NCBI RefSeq assembly: GCF_016863255.1
Contig: NZ_BOON01000035.1
Coordinates: 62,001-126,000, forward strand
DNA length: 64,000 bases
Source of the DNA: Planosporangium mesophilum
GTDB taxonomy: Bacteria > Actinomycetota > Actinomycetes > Mycobacteriales > Micromonosporaceae
Direction: 5' to 3'
This document shows, piece by piece, positions 1-9,066 of the stretch (its first letter is position 1; each line of letters begins with the position of its first letter). The translations under genes and the position numbers were made by a program. The notes beneath the pieces were generated by a model. The model did no database searches. It saw nothing but the letters and a program-made list of their open reading frames with translations, and had not been told where the DNA came from.

Positions 1-124
1 CGAGCCCGGCGGCGACCGAGGCCTGGATCTGACGGCGTCGACGCGCGGCCACGGCGCGGCGGGCGATCTGGCGCTCGACCTTGGCGCGGGCCAGCGCGCG
101 CTGCCGGGACTTGCTTGGAGGCAC
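1..124 (-). CDS. peptidyl-prolyl cis-trans isomerase, N-terminal fragment
   Basis: Only the first 41 codons lie in the window; the gene runs off the left edge. Read on the minus strand it begins with GTG at 124, preceded by AAGGAG seven bases upstream, and encodes a very basic start (PPSKSRQRALARAKVER, then a run of Arg/Ala). This basic cytoplasmic leader before a membrane anchor is what I recall for actinobacterial cyclophilin-type isomerases found next to the MBL hydrolase and hisS. The catalytic domain is not visible, so the name rests on leader sequence and context. Confidence 0.5.
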   Translation of the reverse strand, partial: MPPSKSRQRALARAKVERQIARRAVAARRRRQIQASVAAGL

Positions 125-257
125 CGGACGCTCCTTTTCGGGACTGTCGACAACGGGTGAGGCACGCGCCACACGCCCGCCAGAGTGTACGGGGCCACGC
201 GGGTCGCAGGTCAATCCGGCAGGGCGCCCTGGGCAGATATCCGCTCGTCGGCGCGGT

Positions 258-263
258 TAGGCT
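258..263 (+). promoter_or_regulatory. candidate -10 box (TAGGCT) for the MBL hydrolase-hisS unit
   Basis: TAGGCT fits the actinobacterial TANNNT -10 pattern, lies in the divergent gap between two genes and would give a leader of about 45 nt before the TTG start at 317. No clear -35 is seen. Confidence 0.3.
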
Positions 264-316
264 CGGATGGCTGCGCCGTTACGCTCAGCGGAAAGTACGC
301 ACGGAGGGTCGAGAGC

Positions 317-1003
317 TTGCTGGTTGCCGGATTTCCCGCCCAGGCGTTCGGGACGAACTGCTACGTCGTCGCGCCGGGCGTGGGGGAGCAGTGTGTGGTG
401 GTCGACCCGGGCATCGGGGTCATCGACCAGCTCGACGCCGTGCTCGCCGAGCACCGCCTGCACCCGGCCGCGGTGCTGCTGACCCACGGGCACCTCGACC
501 ACACGTTCTCGGTGACGCCGGTCTGCGGTACGCGGGGGATCACGGCCTACATCCACCCGTCCGACCGCGAGCTGCTCGCCGACCCGACCAAGGGCCTGTC
601 GATGGACATGACCGCGCTCTTCGGCGGCCGGCTGCCGTGGACCGAGCCCGACGACGTCGCGGAGCTGCCCGACGGTGGCACGATCAGCATCGCGGGCCTT
701 TCGATCACGGTCGACCACGCGCCCGGCCATACCGGCGGGTCGGTGCTGTTCCGGATGCCGGGTGACGACGTGCCGCTGTGCTTCAGCGGTGACGTGCTGT
801 TCGCCGGCTCCATCGGGCGCACCGACCTGCCGGGCGGCGACTCCGCGGCGATGATGGCGAGCCTTCGCGACAAGGTGCTGCCACTCGCCGACGAGACCGT
901 CGTCCTGCCCGGCCACGGGCCCGAGACGACCATCGGCCGCGAGCGCGCGACCAACCCGTACCTGCGGGAAGCGGGCGCGGCCTTTCCCACCAGAGGCTGG
1001 TAG
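317..1003 (+). CDS. MBL-fold metallo-hydrolase (glyoxalase II-like)
   Basis: About 228 residues. The zinc ligand motif THGHLDH is at residues 56-62, followed by HAPGHTGG, FSGDVLFAGS and a C-terminal LPGHGPET, the usual order of metal-binding motifs in glyoxalase II-like hydrolases. The TTG at 317 is chosen because GGAGG lies 9 bases upstream and because the family start (short strand leading to a Gly-Phe-Pro turn and NCYV) follows at once; the frame stays open to 185 but that extension is not family-like. hisS follows 8 bases later, so the two genes are probably co-transcribed. Substrate is unknown; thiol-ester or related small-molecule hydrolysis is typical of the family. Confidence 0.85.
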   Translation: MLVAGFPAQAFGTNCYVVAPGVGEQCVVVDPGIGVIDQLDAVLAEHRLHPAAVLLTHGHLDHTFSVTPVCGTRGITAYIHPSDRELLADPTKGLSMDMTALFGGRLPWTEPDDVAELPDGGTISIAGLSITVDHAPGHTGGSVLFRMPGDDVPLCFSGDVLFAGSIGRTDLPGGDSAAMMASLRDKVLPLADETVVLPGHGPETTIGRERATNPYLREAGAAFPTRGW

Positions 1004-1011
1004 AGACTTTC

Positions 1012-2334
1012 ATGACCCGTCCCAAGCCGATCAGTGGCTTCCCCGAGTGGATGCCGCCGCAGCGCACGATCGAGCAGTACGTCGTCGACCGCATCCGGAA
1101 CACCTTCGAGCTCTACGGGTTCGCGCCGCTGGAGACCCGCGCGGTCGAGCCCCTCGACCAGCTCCTGCGCAAGGGCGAGACCTCCAAAGAGGTGTATGTG
1201 CTGCGCCGGCTGCAGGCCGAGGAGGGCGCGACCGACGACGACTCGCTCGGGCTGCACTTCGACCTCACCGTCCCGTTTGCCCGGTTCGTCCTTGAGAACG
1301 CCGGCAAGCTCCAGTTCCCGTTCCGGCGGTACCAGATCCAGAAGGTCTGGCGCGGCGAGCGGCCCCAGGAGGGCCGCTACCGGGAGTTCCTCCAGGCCGA
1401 CATCGACGTCGTCGACCGGGACACCCTGCCGTTCCACTACGAGGCCGAGATGCCCCTGGTGGTCGCGGACGCGCTGGGTGGCCTGCCGATCCCGCCGATC
1501 CGCATCCAGGTCAACAACCGCAAGGTCTGCGAGGGCTTCTACCGCGGCGTCGGAATCGGCGACCCGGAGGCGGCCCTGCGGGCGGTGGACAAGCTCGACA
1601 AGATCGGGCCCGACCGGGTCGCGGAGCTGCTGGTCGAGACCGCCGGTGCGACCCAGGCACAGGCCAAGGCCGCGCTGGCGCTGGCCGAGATCTCGGCGAC
1701 CGACGCCTCCTTCGCCGACGCGGTACGCGCCCTCGGCGTGGAGGATCCGCTGCTGGACGAGGGCCTGGCCGAGCTCGTCCGGGTCGTCGAGACGGCCAAC
1801 GAGGTCGCGCCGGGCCTGGTGATCGCGGATTTGAAGATCGCTCGCGGCCTCGACTACTACACCGGCACGGTCTACGAGACCCAGCTGCGCGGGTACGAGC
1901 GGTTCGGCTCGATCTGCTCCGGCGGCCGGTACGACAACCTCGCGTCGACCGGTACCGAGCGCTTCCCCGGCGTCGGCATCTCGATCGGCGTCTCCCGGAT
2001 GCTCGGCCTGCTCTTCGGGCACGACGCGCTGACGATCAGCCGGTCGGTACCGACGTGTGTGCTGGTCGCCGTGCCCACCGAGGACGACCGGCCGGCCTGC
2101 GACCGCACCGCCCGCGCGCTGCGGTCGCGAGGCGTCCCGACCGAGGTGGCGCCGACCGCCGCCAAGTACGGCAAGCAGATCAAGTACGCCGAGCGGCGGG
2201 GCATCCCGTACGTCTGGTTCCCCGGCGAGCCCGACACGGTCAAGGACATCCGCTCCGGTGAGCAGGTCGAGGCGGACGCGGCGACGTGGCAGCCGCCCGC
2301 CGAGGACCTGCGCCCGGTGGTGAGCGGTGCTTGA
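1012..2334 (+). CDS. hisS: histidyl-tRNA synthetase
   Basis: 440 residues, usual for the enzyme. It charges tRNA-His using ATP and histidine in the cytoplasm. Class II motif 1 is in the N-terminal third, motif 2 is at VWRGERPQEGRYREF, and the histidine-binding signature ARGLDYYTG is near residues 277-285 with GGRYDNL near 304. The C-terminal 100 residues form the anticodon-binding domain (VLVAVPTEDD onward). ATG start at 1012, eight bases after the MBL hydrolase stop. No T-box-like leader is present in the gap. Confidence 0.97.
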   Translation: MTRPKPISGFPEWMPPQRTIEQYVVDRIRNTFELYGFAPLETRAVEPLDQLLRKGETSKEVYVLRRLQAEEGATDDDSLGLHFDLTVPFARFVLENAGKLQFPFRRYQIQKVWRGERPQEGRYREFLQADIDVVDRDTLPFHYEAEMPLVVADALGGLPIPPIRIQVNNRKVCEGFYRGVGIGDPEAALRAVDKLDKIGPDRVAELLVETAGATQAQAKAALALAEISATDASFADAVRALGVEDPLLDEGLAELVRVVETANEVAPGLVIADLKIARGLDYYTGTVYETQLRGYERFGSICSGGRYDNLASTGTERFPGVGISIGVSRMLGLLFGHDALTISRSVPTCVLVAVPTEDDRPACDRTARALRSRGVPTEVAPTAAKYGKQIKYAERRGIPYVWFPGEPDTVKDIRSGEQVEADAATWQPPAEDLRPVVSGA

Positions 2335-2451
2335 TTGCCGGTAGGGCGCGGTGTTTCCTGGGTACATCCAGCAGTCGAGCCCGATGAGCCGGCCGTCGCC
2401 CCCGCGTCCGGCTCCCGGGCTACCACCCGATCCGAGCCGGGTAGGAGCGCG

Positions 2452-2589
2452 ATGTCCCACGTCGATCCCGCCGCCGTCGGCGCATCCGCCGGCGGCGGGA
2501 CCGCGAGCGTGCTGAACGGTGAGATCGGTCCGCCGCCGGGGGAGACGTCGAGGGAGACCGGGGCGTCGGCGGGACTGGACACCCGGTGA
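2452..2589 (+). CDS. 45-codon ORF coupled to the STAS-ATPase gene, hypothetical
   Basis: A small ORF beginning with ATG at 2452, with AGGAG four bases upstream, encoding 45 residues rich in Ala, Gly and Ser (starts MSHVDPAAVGAS). Its TGA stop overlaps the GTG start of the next gene (GTGA at 2586-2589), the classical arrangement for translational coupling. No domain is recognised. It may be a leader whose translation sets the level of the downstream regulator, or a chance ORF in GC-rich DNA; the good ribosome-binding site and exact overlap favour the former. Confidence 0.35.
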   Translation: MSHVDPAAVGASAGGGTASVLNGEIGPPPGETSRETGASAGLDTR

Positions 2590-3344
2590 CCCTGACCTGG
2601 GACATCGAGACCGATCCGCCGGTGGCGGTGATCTGGCTCATCGGCGAACTGGACGTGGAGACCGCGCCCGAGGTACGGCTCGCGGTGGCGACCGCACTGG
2701 CGGCGCAGCCGGCCGCGGTGGTGGTGGAGCTGTCGATGGTCACCGCGGCCGACGACGTCGTTCTCACCGTCTTCAGCGCACTGGCGCGGTCGGCGGTGGA
2801 GTGGCCGGGCTGCCCGGTGGTGCTCAGCGGGCCGACCGGTGAGGTCGCTGCCGGGCTGGAGCAGATGTCGATCAACCGGTCGGTCCCCGTACACCCGGAC
2901 CGGGCACGCGCGCTCGCCGCGCTGGAGGGGGTGCCGGCGCCCCGCCGGTTCCTCCGGCGGCTGCCCGCCTCGCCCTCGGTCGCGGGGCCGGCCGCCCGCG
3001 CGACGGTCGCCGCGGCCTGCGAGGCGTGGCAGCTGACGCACGTCACGGACCGGGCCGAACTGCTGGTCACCGAGCTGATCAGCAATGCGATCCTGCACGC
3101 GAAGACCGAGATAGAATTGCTTGTCGCGCTGCGCGAGCCGTACCTGCACATCTCGGTGGTCGACGGCAGTAGCGCGCCACCCCGGCTCATGTCGGCCGAC
3201 CCGACCGAGGTCCTGGGTGGTCGCGGGCTGATCCTCGTCGACGCGTTCGCGACGAAATGGGGGTTCCTGCCCACCCGGGACGGCAAGGTGGTGTGGGCCA
3301 TGCTTCGTCTCGATTCGCCCCGCTACGGTGGGACGTCGCCCTGA
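2586..3344 (+). CDS. STAS domain fused to anti-sigma-type GHKL ATPase
   Basis: 252 residues. Residues 1-110 resemble a STAS (anti-sigma-antagonist) domain, but the phosphorylatable DSSGL-type site is replaced by AADDVVL (residues 54-60), with no serine. Residues 125-245 form a histidine-kinase-like ATPase of the RsbW/SpoIIAB type: N box TELISNAILH (E163, N167), G1 box VVDGSS (D193, G194) and G2 box GGRGLILVDA (211-220). Normally these two domains are separate partner proteins in partner-switching control of sigma factors; here they are one chain, with an apparently unphosphorylatable STAS part. GTG start at 2586 overlaps the stop of a 45-codon ORF. No sigma factor gene is adjacent, so the target is unknown. 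Confidence 0.8.
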   Translation: MTLTWDIETDPPVAVIWLIGELDVETAPEVRLAVATALAAQPAAVVVELSMVTAADDVVLTVFSALARSAVEWPGCPVVLSGPTGEVAAGLEQMSINRSVPVHPDRARALAALEGVPAPRRFLRRLPASPSVAGPAARATVAAACEAWQLTHVTDRAELLVTELISNAILHAKTEIELLVALREPYLHISVVDGSSAPPRLMSADPTEVLGGRGLILVDAFATKWGFLPTRDGKVVWAMLRLDSPRYGGTSP

Positions 3345-3457
3345 TGGGGTTGTGGCATCCTCCCGGTCCGCCGGTTGAGAGAATGCCGTTGGAACCCTGT
3401 GCCGTTTGAGCCAAACTGGGCCCGCACCCCGGGCCAGGCCATGAAGGAGAAGTACCC

Positions 3458-5344
3458 GTGATCCGTACCCATGAAGCCGGCACGCTGCGCGCCGCCGACG
3501 CCGGCACGACCGTGACGCTCGCCGGGTGGGTCGCCCGCCGGCGCGATCACGGCGGGGTGATCTTCGTGGATCTGCGGGACGCCTCCGGCACCACCCAGGT
3601 CGTGTTCCGAGGAGCGGAAGCGACCGAGGACCAGGAGCACGGTCGAGGAGCGGACGCGGCCGAAGGCCGCGGGCTCAGTCGGGAAGAGATTGGCGGCCTG
3701 AGCGAAGCTCACGCCCTGCGCAACGAGTTCTGCGTCCTGGTGACCGGCGAGGTGTCGCGCCGGCCGGCCGGCAACGAGAACCCCGAGCTGCCCACCGGCG
3801 AGATCGAGGTCACCGCGACCAACCTGGAGATCCTGTCCGAGGCGGCCCCGCTGCCGCTGCCCGTCGACGACAACGTCGAGGCCAGCGACGACATCAGGCT
3901 CAAGCACCGGTACCTGGACCTGCGCCGCAGCGGCCCGGCACGGGCGCTGCGCCTGCGCTCGAAGGCCAACCAGATCGCGCGCCGGGTGCTGCACGACCGC
4001 GACTTCTTCGAGATCGAGACGCCGACGCTGACCCGCTCCACCCCGGAGGGTGCCCGCGACTTCCTGGTGCCGGTGCGCCTGCAGCCCGGTTCCTGGTACG
4101 CGCTGCCGCAGTCGCCGCAGCTGTTCAAGCAGCTGCTGATGGTCGGCGGCATGGAGCGGTACTACCAGATCGCCCGCTGCTACCGCGACGAGGACTTCCG
4201 CGCCGACCGGCAGCCGGAGTTCACCCAGCTCGACATCGAGATGTCGTTCGTGACCCAGGACGACGTGATCGCGCTCGGCGAGGAGATCGTCTCCAACCTC
4301 TGGCGCGAGCTGGCAGACCACGAGATCACCACGCCGATCCCGCGGATCACCTGGCACGAGGCGATGGACAGGTACGGCTCCGACAAGCCCGACCTGCGGT
4401 ACGGCCTCGAGCTGACCGAGCTGACCGACTACCTGCGCGGCACCGAGTTCCGGGTGTTCGCCGGCGCCATCGACGCGGGCGGGTACGTCGGCGCCGTGGT
4501 CATGCCCGGCGGCGCGTCGCAGTCCCGCAAGGAGCTGGACGGCTGGCAGGACTGGGCGAAGGCGCGCGGCGCGCGCGGCCTGGCCTACGTCGTGCTCGAC
4601 GAGCAGACCGGCGAGGCGCGCGGGCCGGTCGCCAAGAACCTCTCGGCCGAGCACCTCGCCGGCCTGGCCGAGGCGGTCCAGGCCAAGCCCGGTGACGCGG
4701 TCTTCTTCGCCGCGTCGCCGTTCCGGCGCGAGGCGCAGGAGCTGCTGGGCGCCGCCCGGCAGGAGATCGCCCGCCGTACCGGCGTGATCGACCCCGACGC
4801 CTGGGCGTTCTGCTGGGTGGTCGACGCCCCGATGTTCGAGCGCACCGACGACGGTGGCTGGACCGCGGTGCACCACCCGTTCACCTCGCCCAACGCGGAG
4901 TGGATCGACCGGTTCGAGGACGCGCCCGACCAGGCGCTGGCGTACGCGTACGACATCGTCTGCAACGGCAACGAGATCGGCGGCGGTTCCGTGCGTATCC
5001 ACCGCGCCGACGTCCAGCGCCGGGTGTTCGCGCTGCTCGGCATCACGCCGGACGAGGCCGACGAGAAGTTCGGCTTCCTGCTGGAGGCGTTCAAGTACGG
5101 GCCGCCGCCGCACGCCGGCATCGCGTTCGGCTGGGACCGGGTGACCATGCTGCTGGCCGGCGCCGACTCGATCCGCGAGGTCATCGCGTTCCCGAAGACC
5201 CGGGGCGGGTACGACCCGCTGACCAGTGCCCCGACGCCGATCACGCCGCAGCAGCGGGCCGAGGCGGGCGTGGACGCCAAGCCGAAGACGCCGGCGATCC
5301 CGGGTACCTCCGGGATCGCGGTTCCGGTCGAGCACAGCCGCTGA
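3458..5344 (+). CDS. aspS: aspartyl-tRNA synthetase with an in-frame insertion
   Basis: 628 residues; bacterial-type AspRS is usually about 590. An N-terminal OB-fold anticodon-binding domain (residues 1-140) is followed by the class II catalytic core with motif 2 [17 protein letters not shown] near 244-260, the bacterial GAD insertion domain, and motif 3 [13 protein letters not shown] near the C-terminus. Residues about 52-83 are extra: the expected strand VVFR should run directly to AHALRNEFC, but a charged Gly/Ala/Glu segment lies between, encoded by a repeat-like stretch. GTG start at 3458 has AAGGAG eight bases upstream. A strong hairpin terminator follows the stop. Confidence 0.97.
   Translation: MIRTHEAGTLRAADAGTTVTLAGWVARRRDHGGVIFVDLRDASGTTQVVFRGAEATEDQEHGRGADAAEGRGLSREEIGGLSEAHALRNEFCVLVTGEVSRRPAGNENPELPTGEIEVTATNLEILSEAAPLPLPVDDNVEASDDIRLKHRYLDLRRSGPARALRLRSKANQIARRVLHDRDFFEIETPTLTRSTPEGARDFLVPVRLQPGSWYALPQSPQLFKQLLMVGGMERYYQIARCYRDEDFRADRQPEFTQLDIEMSFVTQDDVIALGEEIVSNLWRELADHEITTPIPRITWHEAMDRYGSDKPDLRYGLELTELTDYLRGTEFRVFAGAIDAGGYVGAVVMPGGASQSRKELDGWQDWAKARGARGLAYVVLDEQTGEARGPVAKNLSAEHLAGLAEAVQAKPGDAVFFAASPFRREAQELLGAARQEIARRTGVIDPDAWAFCWVVDAPMFERTDDGGWTAVHHPFTSPNAEWIDRFEDAPDQALAYAYDIVCNGNEIGGGSVRIHRADVQRRVFALLGITPDEADEKFGFLLEAFKYGPPPHAGIAFGWDRVTMLLAGADSIREVIAFPKTRGGYDPLTSAPTPITPQQRAEAGVDAKPKTPAIPGTSGIAVPVEHSR
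3608..3658 (+). repeat. 15-nt direct repeat inside aspS
   Basis: CGAGGAGCGGAAGCG at 3608-3622 is repeated with one change at 3644-3658, 36 bases later (12 codons), so the frame is kept. It lies in the segment that encodes the non-conserved insertion of AspRS. A related GAGCGGAGCG pattern occurs in the rpoZ-coaBC gap (40264 and 40314). Confidence 0.6.
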
Positions 5345-5351
5345 CGTCGCC

Positions 5352-5390
5352 GAAGTCGTGGTCTCCCGAGCCTCGGGAGACCACGACTTC
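5352..5390 (+). terminator. 18-bp perfect hairpin after aspS
   Basis: Arms 5352-5369 and 5373-5390 are exact reverse complements with a 3-nt loop (GCC), followed by GTTGTTT. It starts 8 bases after the aspS stop and should act as an intrinsic terminator. Confidence 0.8.
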
Positions 5391-5444
5391 GTTGTTTCGC
5401 GGCAATGGTGACGCCGGCCGCGTGCCCGGAGATCGTGGCATGCC

Positions 5445-6674
5445 ATGATGTCGCCCGTGGTTGTCTCCGCCGGTCAGTTCGACGCTCCCCAGGCAGCGAC
5501 GCCCCCGCTGGGGACGCCCCCGCGTCTGCCCGCGCAGCCGGCCGCCGGGGAGTCCTCGCCCGGCGGTCGGACCGGTGGCCGGCTGGCGGTCCTCGACGGG
5601 CTGCGCCTGGTCGCGGCGCTCGCGGTCGTGACGTACCACTACACGTACCACGCGCCGCGCACCTGGGGAGCGCCGTCCACGGAGGTCTTCAGCAGGACGT
5701 CACTGGTCACCGGGTACGGCTGGCTCGGCGTCGAGCTGTTCTTCGTGATCAGCGGCTTCGTGATCTGCATGAGCGCCTGGGGCCGGGGCCTGGGCCGGTT
5801 CTTCGTGTCGCGGGTGGTGCGGCTGTATCCGGCGTACTGGTTCGCGGTCCTCGCCACCACCGCCGTGGTCGCCGCGGTCATGGTCGGGCATCCCCGGCCG
5901 AGCGGGACCGACCTGCTGGTCAACCTGACCATGTTGCAGCGGCCGATGGGCGTGCCGGAGATCGACGGGGTGTACTGGACGCTCTGGGAGGAGCTGCGCT
6001 TCTACCTGCTGTTCGCGATCGTGATCTGGCGCGGGCTGACCTACCGCAGGGCGGTGCTGTTCTGCCTGCTGTGGACGGTCGCGTCGGTCGTGGTCAGCGG
6101 TTCGCCGCACGCGGTCCTCCACCTCGTCGTGGGCGACGAGTTCTCGCCGTTCTTCATCGCCGGCATCGCGTTCTACCTGATGCACCGCTTCCGCCCCACC
6201 ATCCTGCTGTGGGGCATCGTCGGGGTGTCCTGGGCGCTGGGCCTGAAGCGGGTCTACCCCACCGCCGAGTACGTCGCGCGGTCCGGCGACCGCCCCCACC
6301 TGTGGCTGGGCGTGGTCCTGGTGGTCACCGGCATCTTCGCGGTCATGGCCGCGATCTCCCTCGGGTGGTTGAACTGGATCCGCGGCGGATGGTTGACCAT
6401 CGCAGGCGCCCTGACGTACCCGCTCTACCTGCTGCACCAGGAGATCGGGTACGTGGTGATCGTACGGCTGCACGACCGGGTGCCGAAGTGGCCGCTGCTG
6501 ATCGGGCTGCTCGCCGCGATGCTGCTGGCCGCCTGGCTGGTGCACCGCTTGGTGGAGCGCCCGCTGGCGCCGCGGCTGAAGCGCGCCCTGACCGCCGCCA
6601 TGGCTGACGCCGCCACCGCCGACACCGCCGCAGGCGGCACCGCAGTGGATCAGCAGCCGCGACGCTCCGGGTAA
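5445..6674 (+). CDS. acyltransferase 3 family membrane protein
   Basis: About 409 residues. After a Pro/Ala-rich cytoplasmic start of about 45 residues comes the acyltransferase-3 opening [17 protein letters not shown] and the conserved catalytic-type histidine in TYHYTYH. About ten hydrophobic segments follow, with [11 protein letters not shown] after the second, and the chain ends with [10 protein letters not shown], the usual last motif of this family. Such enzymes acylate sugars, lipids or cell-surface polymers; the substrate cannot be told. ATG at 5445 or 5448 are both possible. It has its own transcriptional position between the aspS terminator and rarA. Confidence 0.88.
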   Translation: MMSPVVVSAGQFDAPQAATPPLGTPPRLPAQPAAGESSPGGRTGGRLAVLDGLRLVAALAVVTYHYTYHAPRTWGAPSTEVFSRTSLVTGYGWLGVELFFVISGFVICMSAWGRGLGRFFVSRVVRLYPAYWFAVLATTAVVAAVMVGHPRPSGTDLLVNLTMLQRPMGVPEIDGVYWTLWEELRFYLLFAIVIWRGLTYRRAVLFCLLWTVASVVVSGSPHAVLHLVVGDEFSPFFIAGIAFYLMHRFRPTILLWGIVGVSWALGLKRVYPTAEYVARSGDRPHLWLGVVLVVTGIFAVMAAISLGWLNWIRGGWLTIAGALTYPLYLLHQEIGYVVIVRLHDRVPKWPLLIGLLAAMLLAAWLVHRLVERPLAPRLKRALTAAMADAATADTAAGGTAVDQQPRRSG

Positions 6675-6677
6675 CCT
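6672..6677 (+). promoter_or_regulatory. candidate -10 (TAACCT), leaderless rarA
   Basis: TAACCT ends seven bases before the rarA GTG start, which would place the transcript start at or next to the start codon. No Shine-Dalgarno sequence precedes the GTG, consistent with a leaderless mRNA. Confidence 0.35.
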
Positions 6678-6684
6678 CGTCGCG

Positions 6685-8136
6685 GTGGACGACACGGGAC
6701 TATTCGAACTCGGCGGGGGGCAGCCCCGCGCCGGTGGCGGCGACGCGACGGCGGGCGAGACGTTCGCCGCGCCGCTCCAGGACGCGCCGCTGGCGGTCCG
6801 CATGCGTCCCCGTACCCTCGATGAGCTGGTCGGCCAGGACCACCTGCTGACGCCGGGCGCACCGCTGCGCCGCCTGGTCGAGGGCGACTCGCCGATGTCG
6901 GTGGTCCTGTGGGGGCCGCCCGGCTGTGGCAAGACCACGATCGCCCACCTGGTCGCGGGCGCGACCGACCGCCGGTTCGTGGCCATGTCCGCGCTGTCGG
7001 CCGGGGTCAAGGACGTGCGCGCCGTGATCGACACCGCGCGCCGGACCCGTCGCTCCGGCGGCGCGCAGACCGTGCTCTTCATCGACGAGGTGCACCGCTT
7101 CTCCAAAACCCAGCAGGATTCGCTGCTCGCGGCGGTGGAGGACCGTACCGTCACGCTGCTGGCCGCGACCACCGAGAACCCGTACTTCTCGGTGATCTCG
7201 CCGCTGCTGTCCCGCTGCGTGCTGCTCACGCTGCAACCCCTCGACGACGATGCGGTGCGGCTGCTGCTGCGGCGCGCCGTCACCGACGAGCGCGGCCTGG
7301 GCGGCGCGGTCACCCTCGCGGCCGACGCGGAAGATCACCTCGTCCGCTTGGCGGGCGGTGACACCCGGAAGGCCCTGACCGCGCTCGAGGCGGCCGCCGG
7401 CGGCGCGCAGGCGCAGGGCGCGGCCGAGATCGACCTGGCGACCGCGGAGAAGGCGGTCGACGTGGCGGCGCTGCGCTACGACCGGGCCGGCGACGAGCAC
7501 TACGATGTGGTGAGCGCGTTCATCAAGAGCATGCGCGGCTCCGACGTCGACGCCGCGCTGCACTGGCTGGCCCGCATGCTGGTCGCGGGGGAGGATGCCC
7601 GGTTCATCGCCCGCCGCATGGTGATTTTCGCGAGCGAGGACGTGGGGATGGCCGACCCGATGGCGCTGGTGGTGGCGAACGCCGCAGCAGCCGCCGTCGA
7701 GTACGTGGGCCTGCCCGAGGTGCAGCTCAACCTCGCCCAGGCGGTGATCCACCTGGCCACCGCGCCGAAGTCGAACGCGGTCACGACGGCGATCTTCGCG
7801 GCGATGGGCGACGTGCGGTCCGGTACCGGCGGTCCGGTGCCGCGCCACCTGCGCGACGCGCACTACCAGGGTTCGAAGGGGCTCGGCCACGGGGTCGGGT
7901 ACGCGTACCCGCACGACGACGCGCGCGGGGTGGTGGCCCAGCAGTACCCGCCGGACGGGGTGGTGGGTCGCGACTACTACCGGCCCACCAGCCACGGCGC
8001 CGAGCGCCCGGTCGCGGAGCGGCTGGCCAGGCTGCGCCGGATCGTCCGCGCCGGGGCGGCCGGATCGGCACCGGAAGGGCGGTCGGCACCGGAAGGGCGG
8101 TCGACCCCGGGAAAACCACCGTCGGAAAAGAGTTAG
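6685..8136 (+). CDS. rarA: replication-associated recombination ATPase RarA (MgsA)
   Basis: 483 residues. AAA+ ATPase with Walker [10 protein letters not shown] (near 76-84), Walker [11 protein letters not shown], sensor 1 [10 protein letters not shown] and an arginine finger in LLSRCVLL. The C-terminal half is the tetramerisation/MgsA domain ([34 protein letters not shown]). It acts at stalled replication forks. The C-terminal tail carries a duplicated SAPEGR peptide from a tandem 18-nt DNA repeat around 8069-8105. GTG start at 6685 follows a -10-like box with no ribosome-binding site. Confidence 0.93.
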   Translation: MDDTGLFELGGGQPRAGGGDATAGETFAAPLQDAPLAVRMRPRTLDELVGQDHLLTPGAPLRRLVEGDSPMSVVLWGPPGCGKTTIAHLVAGATDRRFVAMSALSAGVKDVRAVIDTARRTRRSGGAQTVLFIDEVHRFSKTQQDSLLAAVEDRTVTLLAATTENPYFSVISPLLSRCVLLTLQPLDDDAVRLLLRRAVTDERGLGGAVTLAADAEDHLVRLAGGDTRKALTALEAAAGGAQAQGAAEIDLATAEKAVDVAALRYDRAGDEHYDVVSAFIKSMRGSDVDAALHWLARMLVAGEDARFIARRMVIFASEDVGMADPMALVVANAAAAAVEYVGLPEVQLNLAQAVIHLATAPKSNAVTTAIFAAMGDVRSGTGGPVPRHLRDAHYQGSKGLGHGVGYAYPHDDARGVVAQQYPPDGVVGRDYYRPTSHGAERPVAERLARLRRIVRAGAAGSAPEGRSAPEGRSTPGKPPSEKS

Positions 8137-8151
8137 GGCGGTAATCGGCTG

Positions 8152-8171
8152 GGTCTCACGATGGTGGGACC
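8152..8171 (+). terminator. weak hairpin after rarA
   Basis: GGTCTCAC and GTGGGACC pair over 8 bp with one G-U wobble and a GATG loop, 16 bases after the rarA stop. No T-run follows, so termination is uncertain. The rest of the gap up to 8310 holds nothing else recognised except a TAGGGT -10-like box at 8272. Confidence 0.3.
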
Positions 8172-8323
8172 GTGGCCGAGGTGGTCGAGCGACCGGAGCG
8201 AATCGGGTGGATCGGCGCCGAATGCGAAACGGCGAGTCGGACAGTCGCGACGCGACCGGTCGATACCGACGGTAGGGTCTTGCGGAGTTGGCGGATGTAC
8301 AGGTGTGCCCGAAGGAGGAAGTC

Positions 8324-8791
8324 GTGCAGATGCATGGCTGGGAGATAGCGCTGCTGATCGTTTCCGGCGCGTTCGCGTTGCTCGTCATCGCGCTGATCGT
8401 GCCGATCCTGCGATTGCGGCACACCGTCGACGCGGCGACCAGGACGCTCCGTGACGTCGCCGACGCCACCGGGCCGCTGCTTCGCAACGTCAACGAGACG
8501 GTCGAGAACGTCAACACCGCTCTGGGCCAGGCGCAGACGTCGCTCGACGGCGTCAACGTGCAGCTCGCGCGGCTGGACAACATCACCGACAACATCCAGC
8601 ACGTCAGCGCGAACGTCGCCAACCTGTCGACCGTGGTCACCGCGGCCGCGGCCAACCCGCTGGTGAAGGTCGCCGCCTTCGGGTACGGCGTCCGTAACGC
8701 CGCCGCCAGGCGGCGCCGCTCCGACGAGGAGTCCGAGGTGCGCGACGAGCTCAAGCGCCGCCGGCGCCGGCCCCGCCCGTTCGGCGCCTGA
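8324..8791 (+). CDS. DUF948 family single-pass membrane protein
   Basis: About 155 residues. One membrane segment (WEIALLIVSGAFALLVIALI) at the N-terminus is followed by long amphipathic helix with repeated Asn/Val heptads (RNVNETVENVNTALG and similar), predicted coiled coil, and a basic Arg-rich C-terminus. This matches DUF948 proteins that actinobacteria carry just upstream of alaS; function unknown. GTG at 8324 lies five bases after AAGGAGG; ATG at 8330 is an alternative start. A second small membrane-anchored gene follows 14 bases downstream. Confidence 0.8.
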   Translation: MQMHGWEIALLIVSGAFALLVIALIVPILRLRHTVDAATRTLRDVADATGPLLRNVNETVENVNTALGQAQTSLDGVNVQLARLDNITDNIQHVSANVANLSTVVTAAAANPLVKVAAFGYGVRNAAARRRRSDEESEVRDELKRRRRRPRPFGA

Positions 8792-8805
8792 GGAGGGACG
8801 AGAAG

Positions 8806-9066
8806 ATGCGACGCTTGCTGTGGCTCGGCGTCGGCCTCGCGGTCGGTGCCCTCGCGGTCCGGGCGATCAACAAGAAGATGCAGGCCCTGACCCCTACCGG
8901 AATCGCCGGCTCGGTCCGGGAATCCGCTGTCGGTCTCCTCGGCGAGGTGCGTAGCTTTGTAGAGGACGTCCGAGAGAGCATGGCCGAGCGCGAGGCGGAG
9001 ATCCACGACGCGTTCCAGGCCGGCGCCCTACTCGATGAGCACGACGAAGAAGGAAAACAGAACTGA
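8806..9066 (+). CDS. small N-terminally anchored protein (DUF6167-like)
   Basis: 86 residues with a short hydrophobic N-terminus ([18 protein letters not shown]) and an acidic helical remainder. It is the usual partner between the DUF948 gene and alaS in this lineage; role unknown. ATG start at 8806 follows GAGGAGGGA. Its TGA stop shares one base with the alaS ATG, so the two are co-translated. Confidence 0.75.
   Translation: MRRLLWLGVGLAVGALAVRAINKKMQALTPTGIAGSVRESAVGLLGEVRSFVEDVRESMAEREAEIHDAFQAGALLDEHDEEGKQN

Noticed and set aside
3345-3457. T-box or other tRNA-sensing leader before the aspS, hisS, alaS or pheS genes
   Set aside because: Leaders are short and no T-box sequence or matching specifier hairpin was seen.
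3441-3461. Six-codon ORF (MKEKYP) overlapping the aspS start
   Set aside because: It contains the aspS ribosome-binding site itself and has none of its own; chance is the simpler reading.
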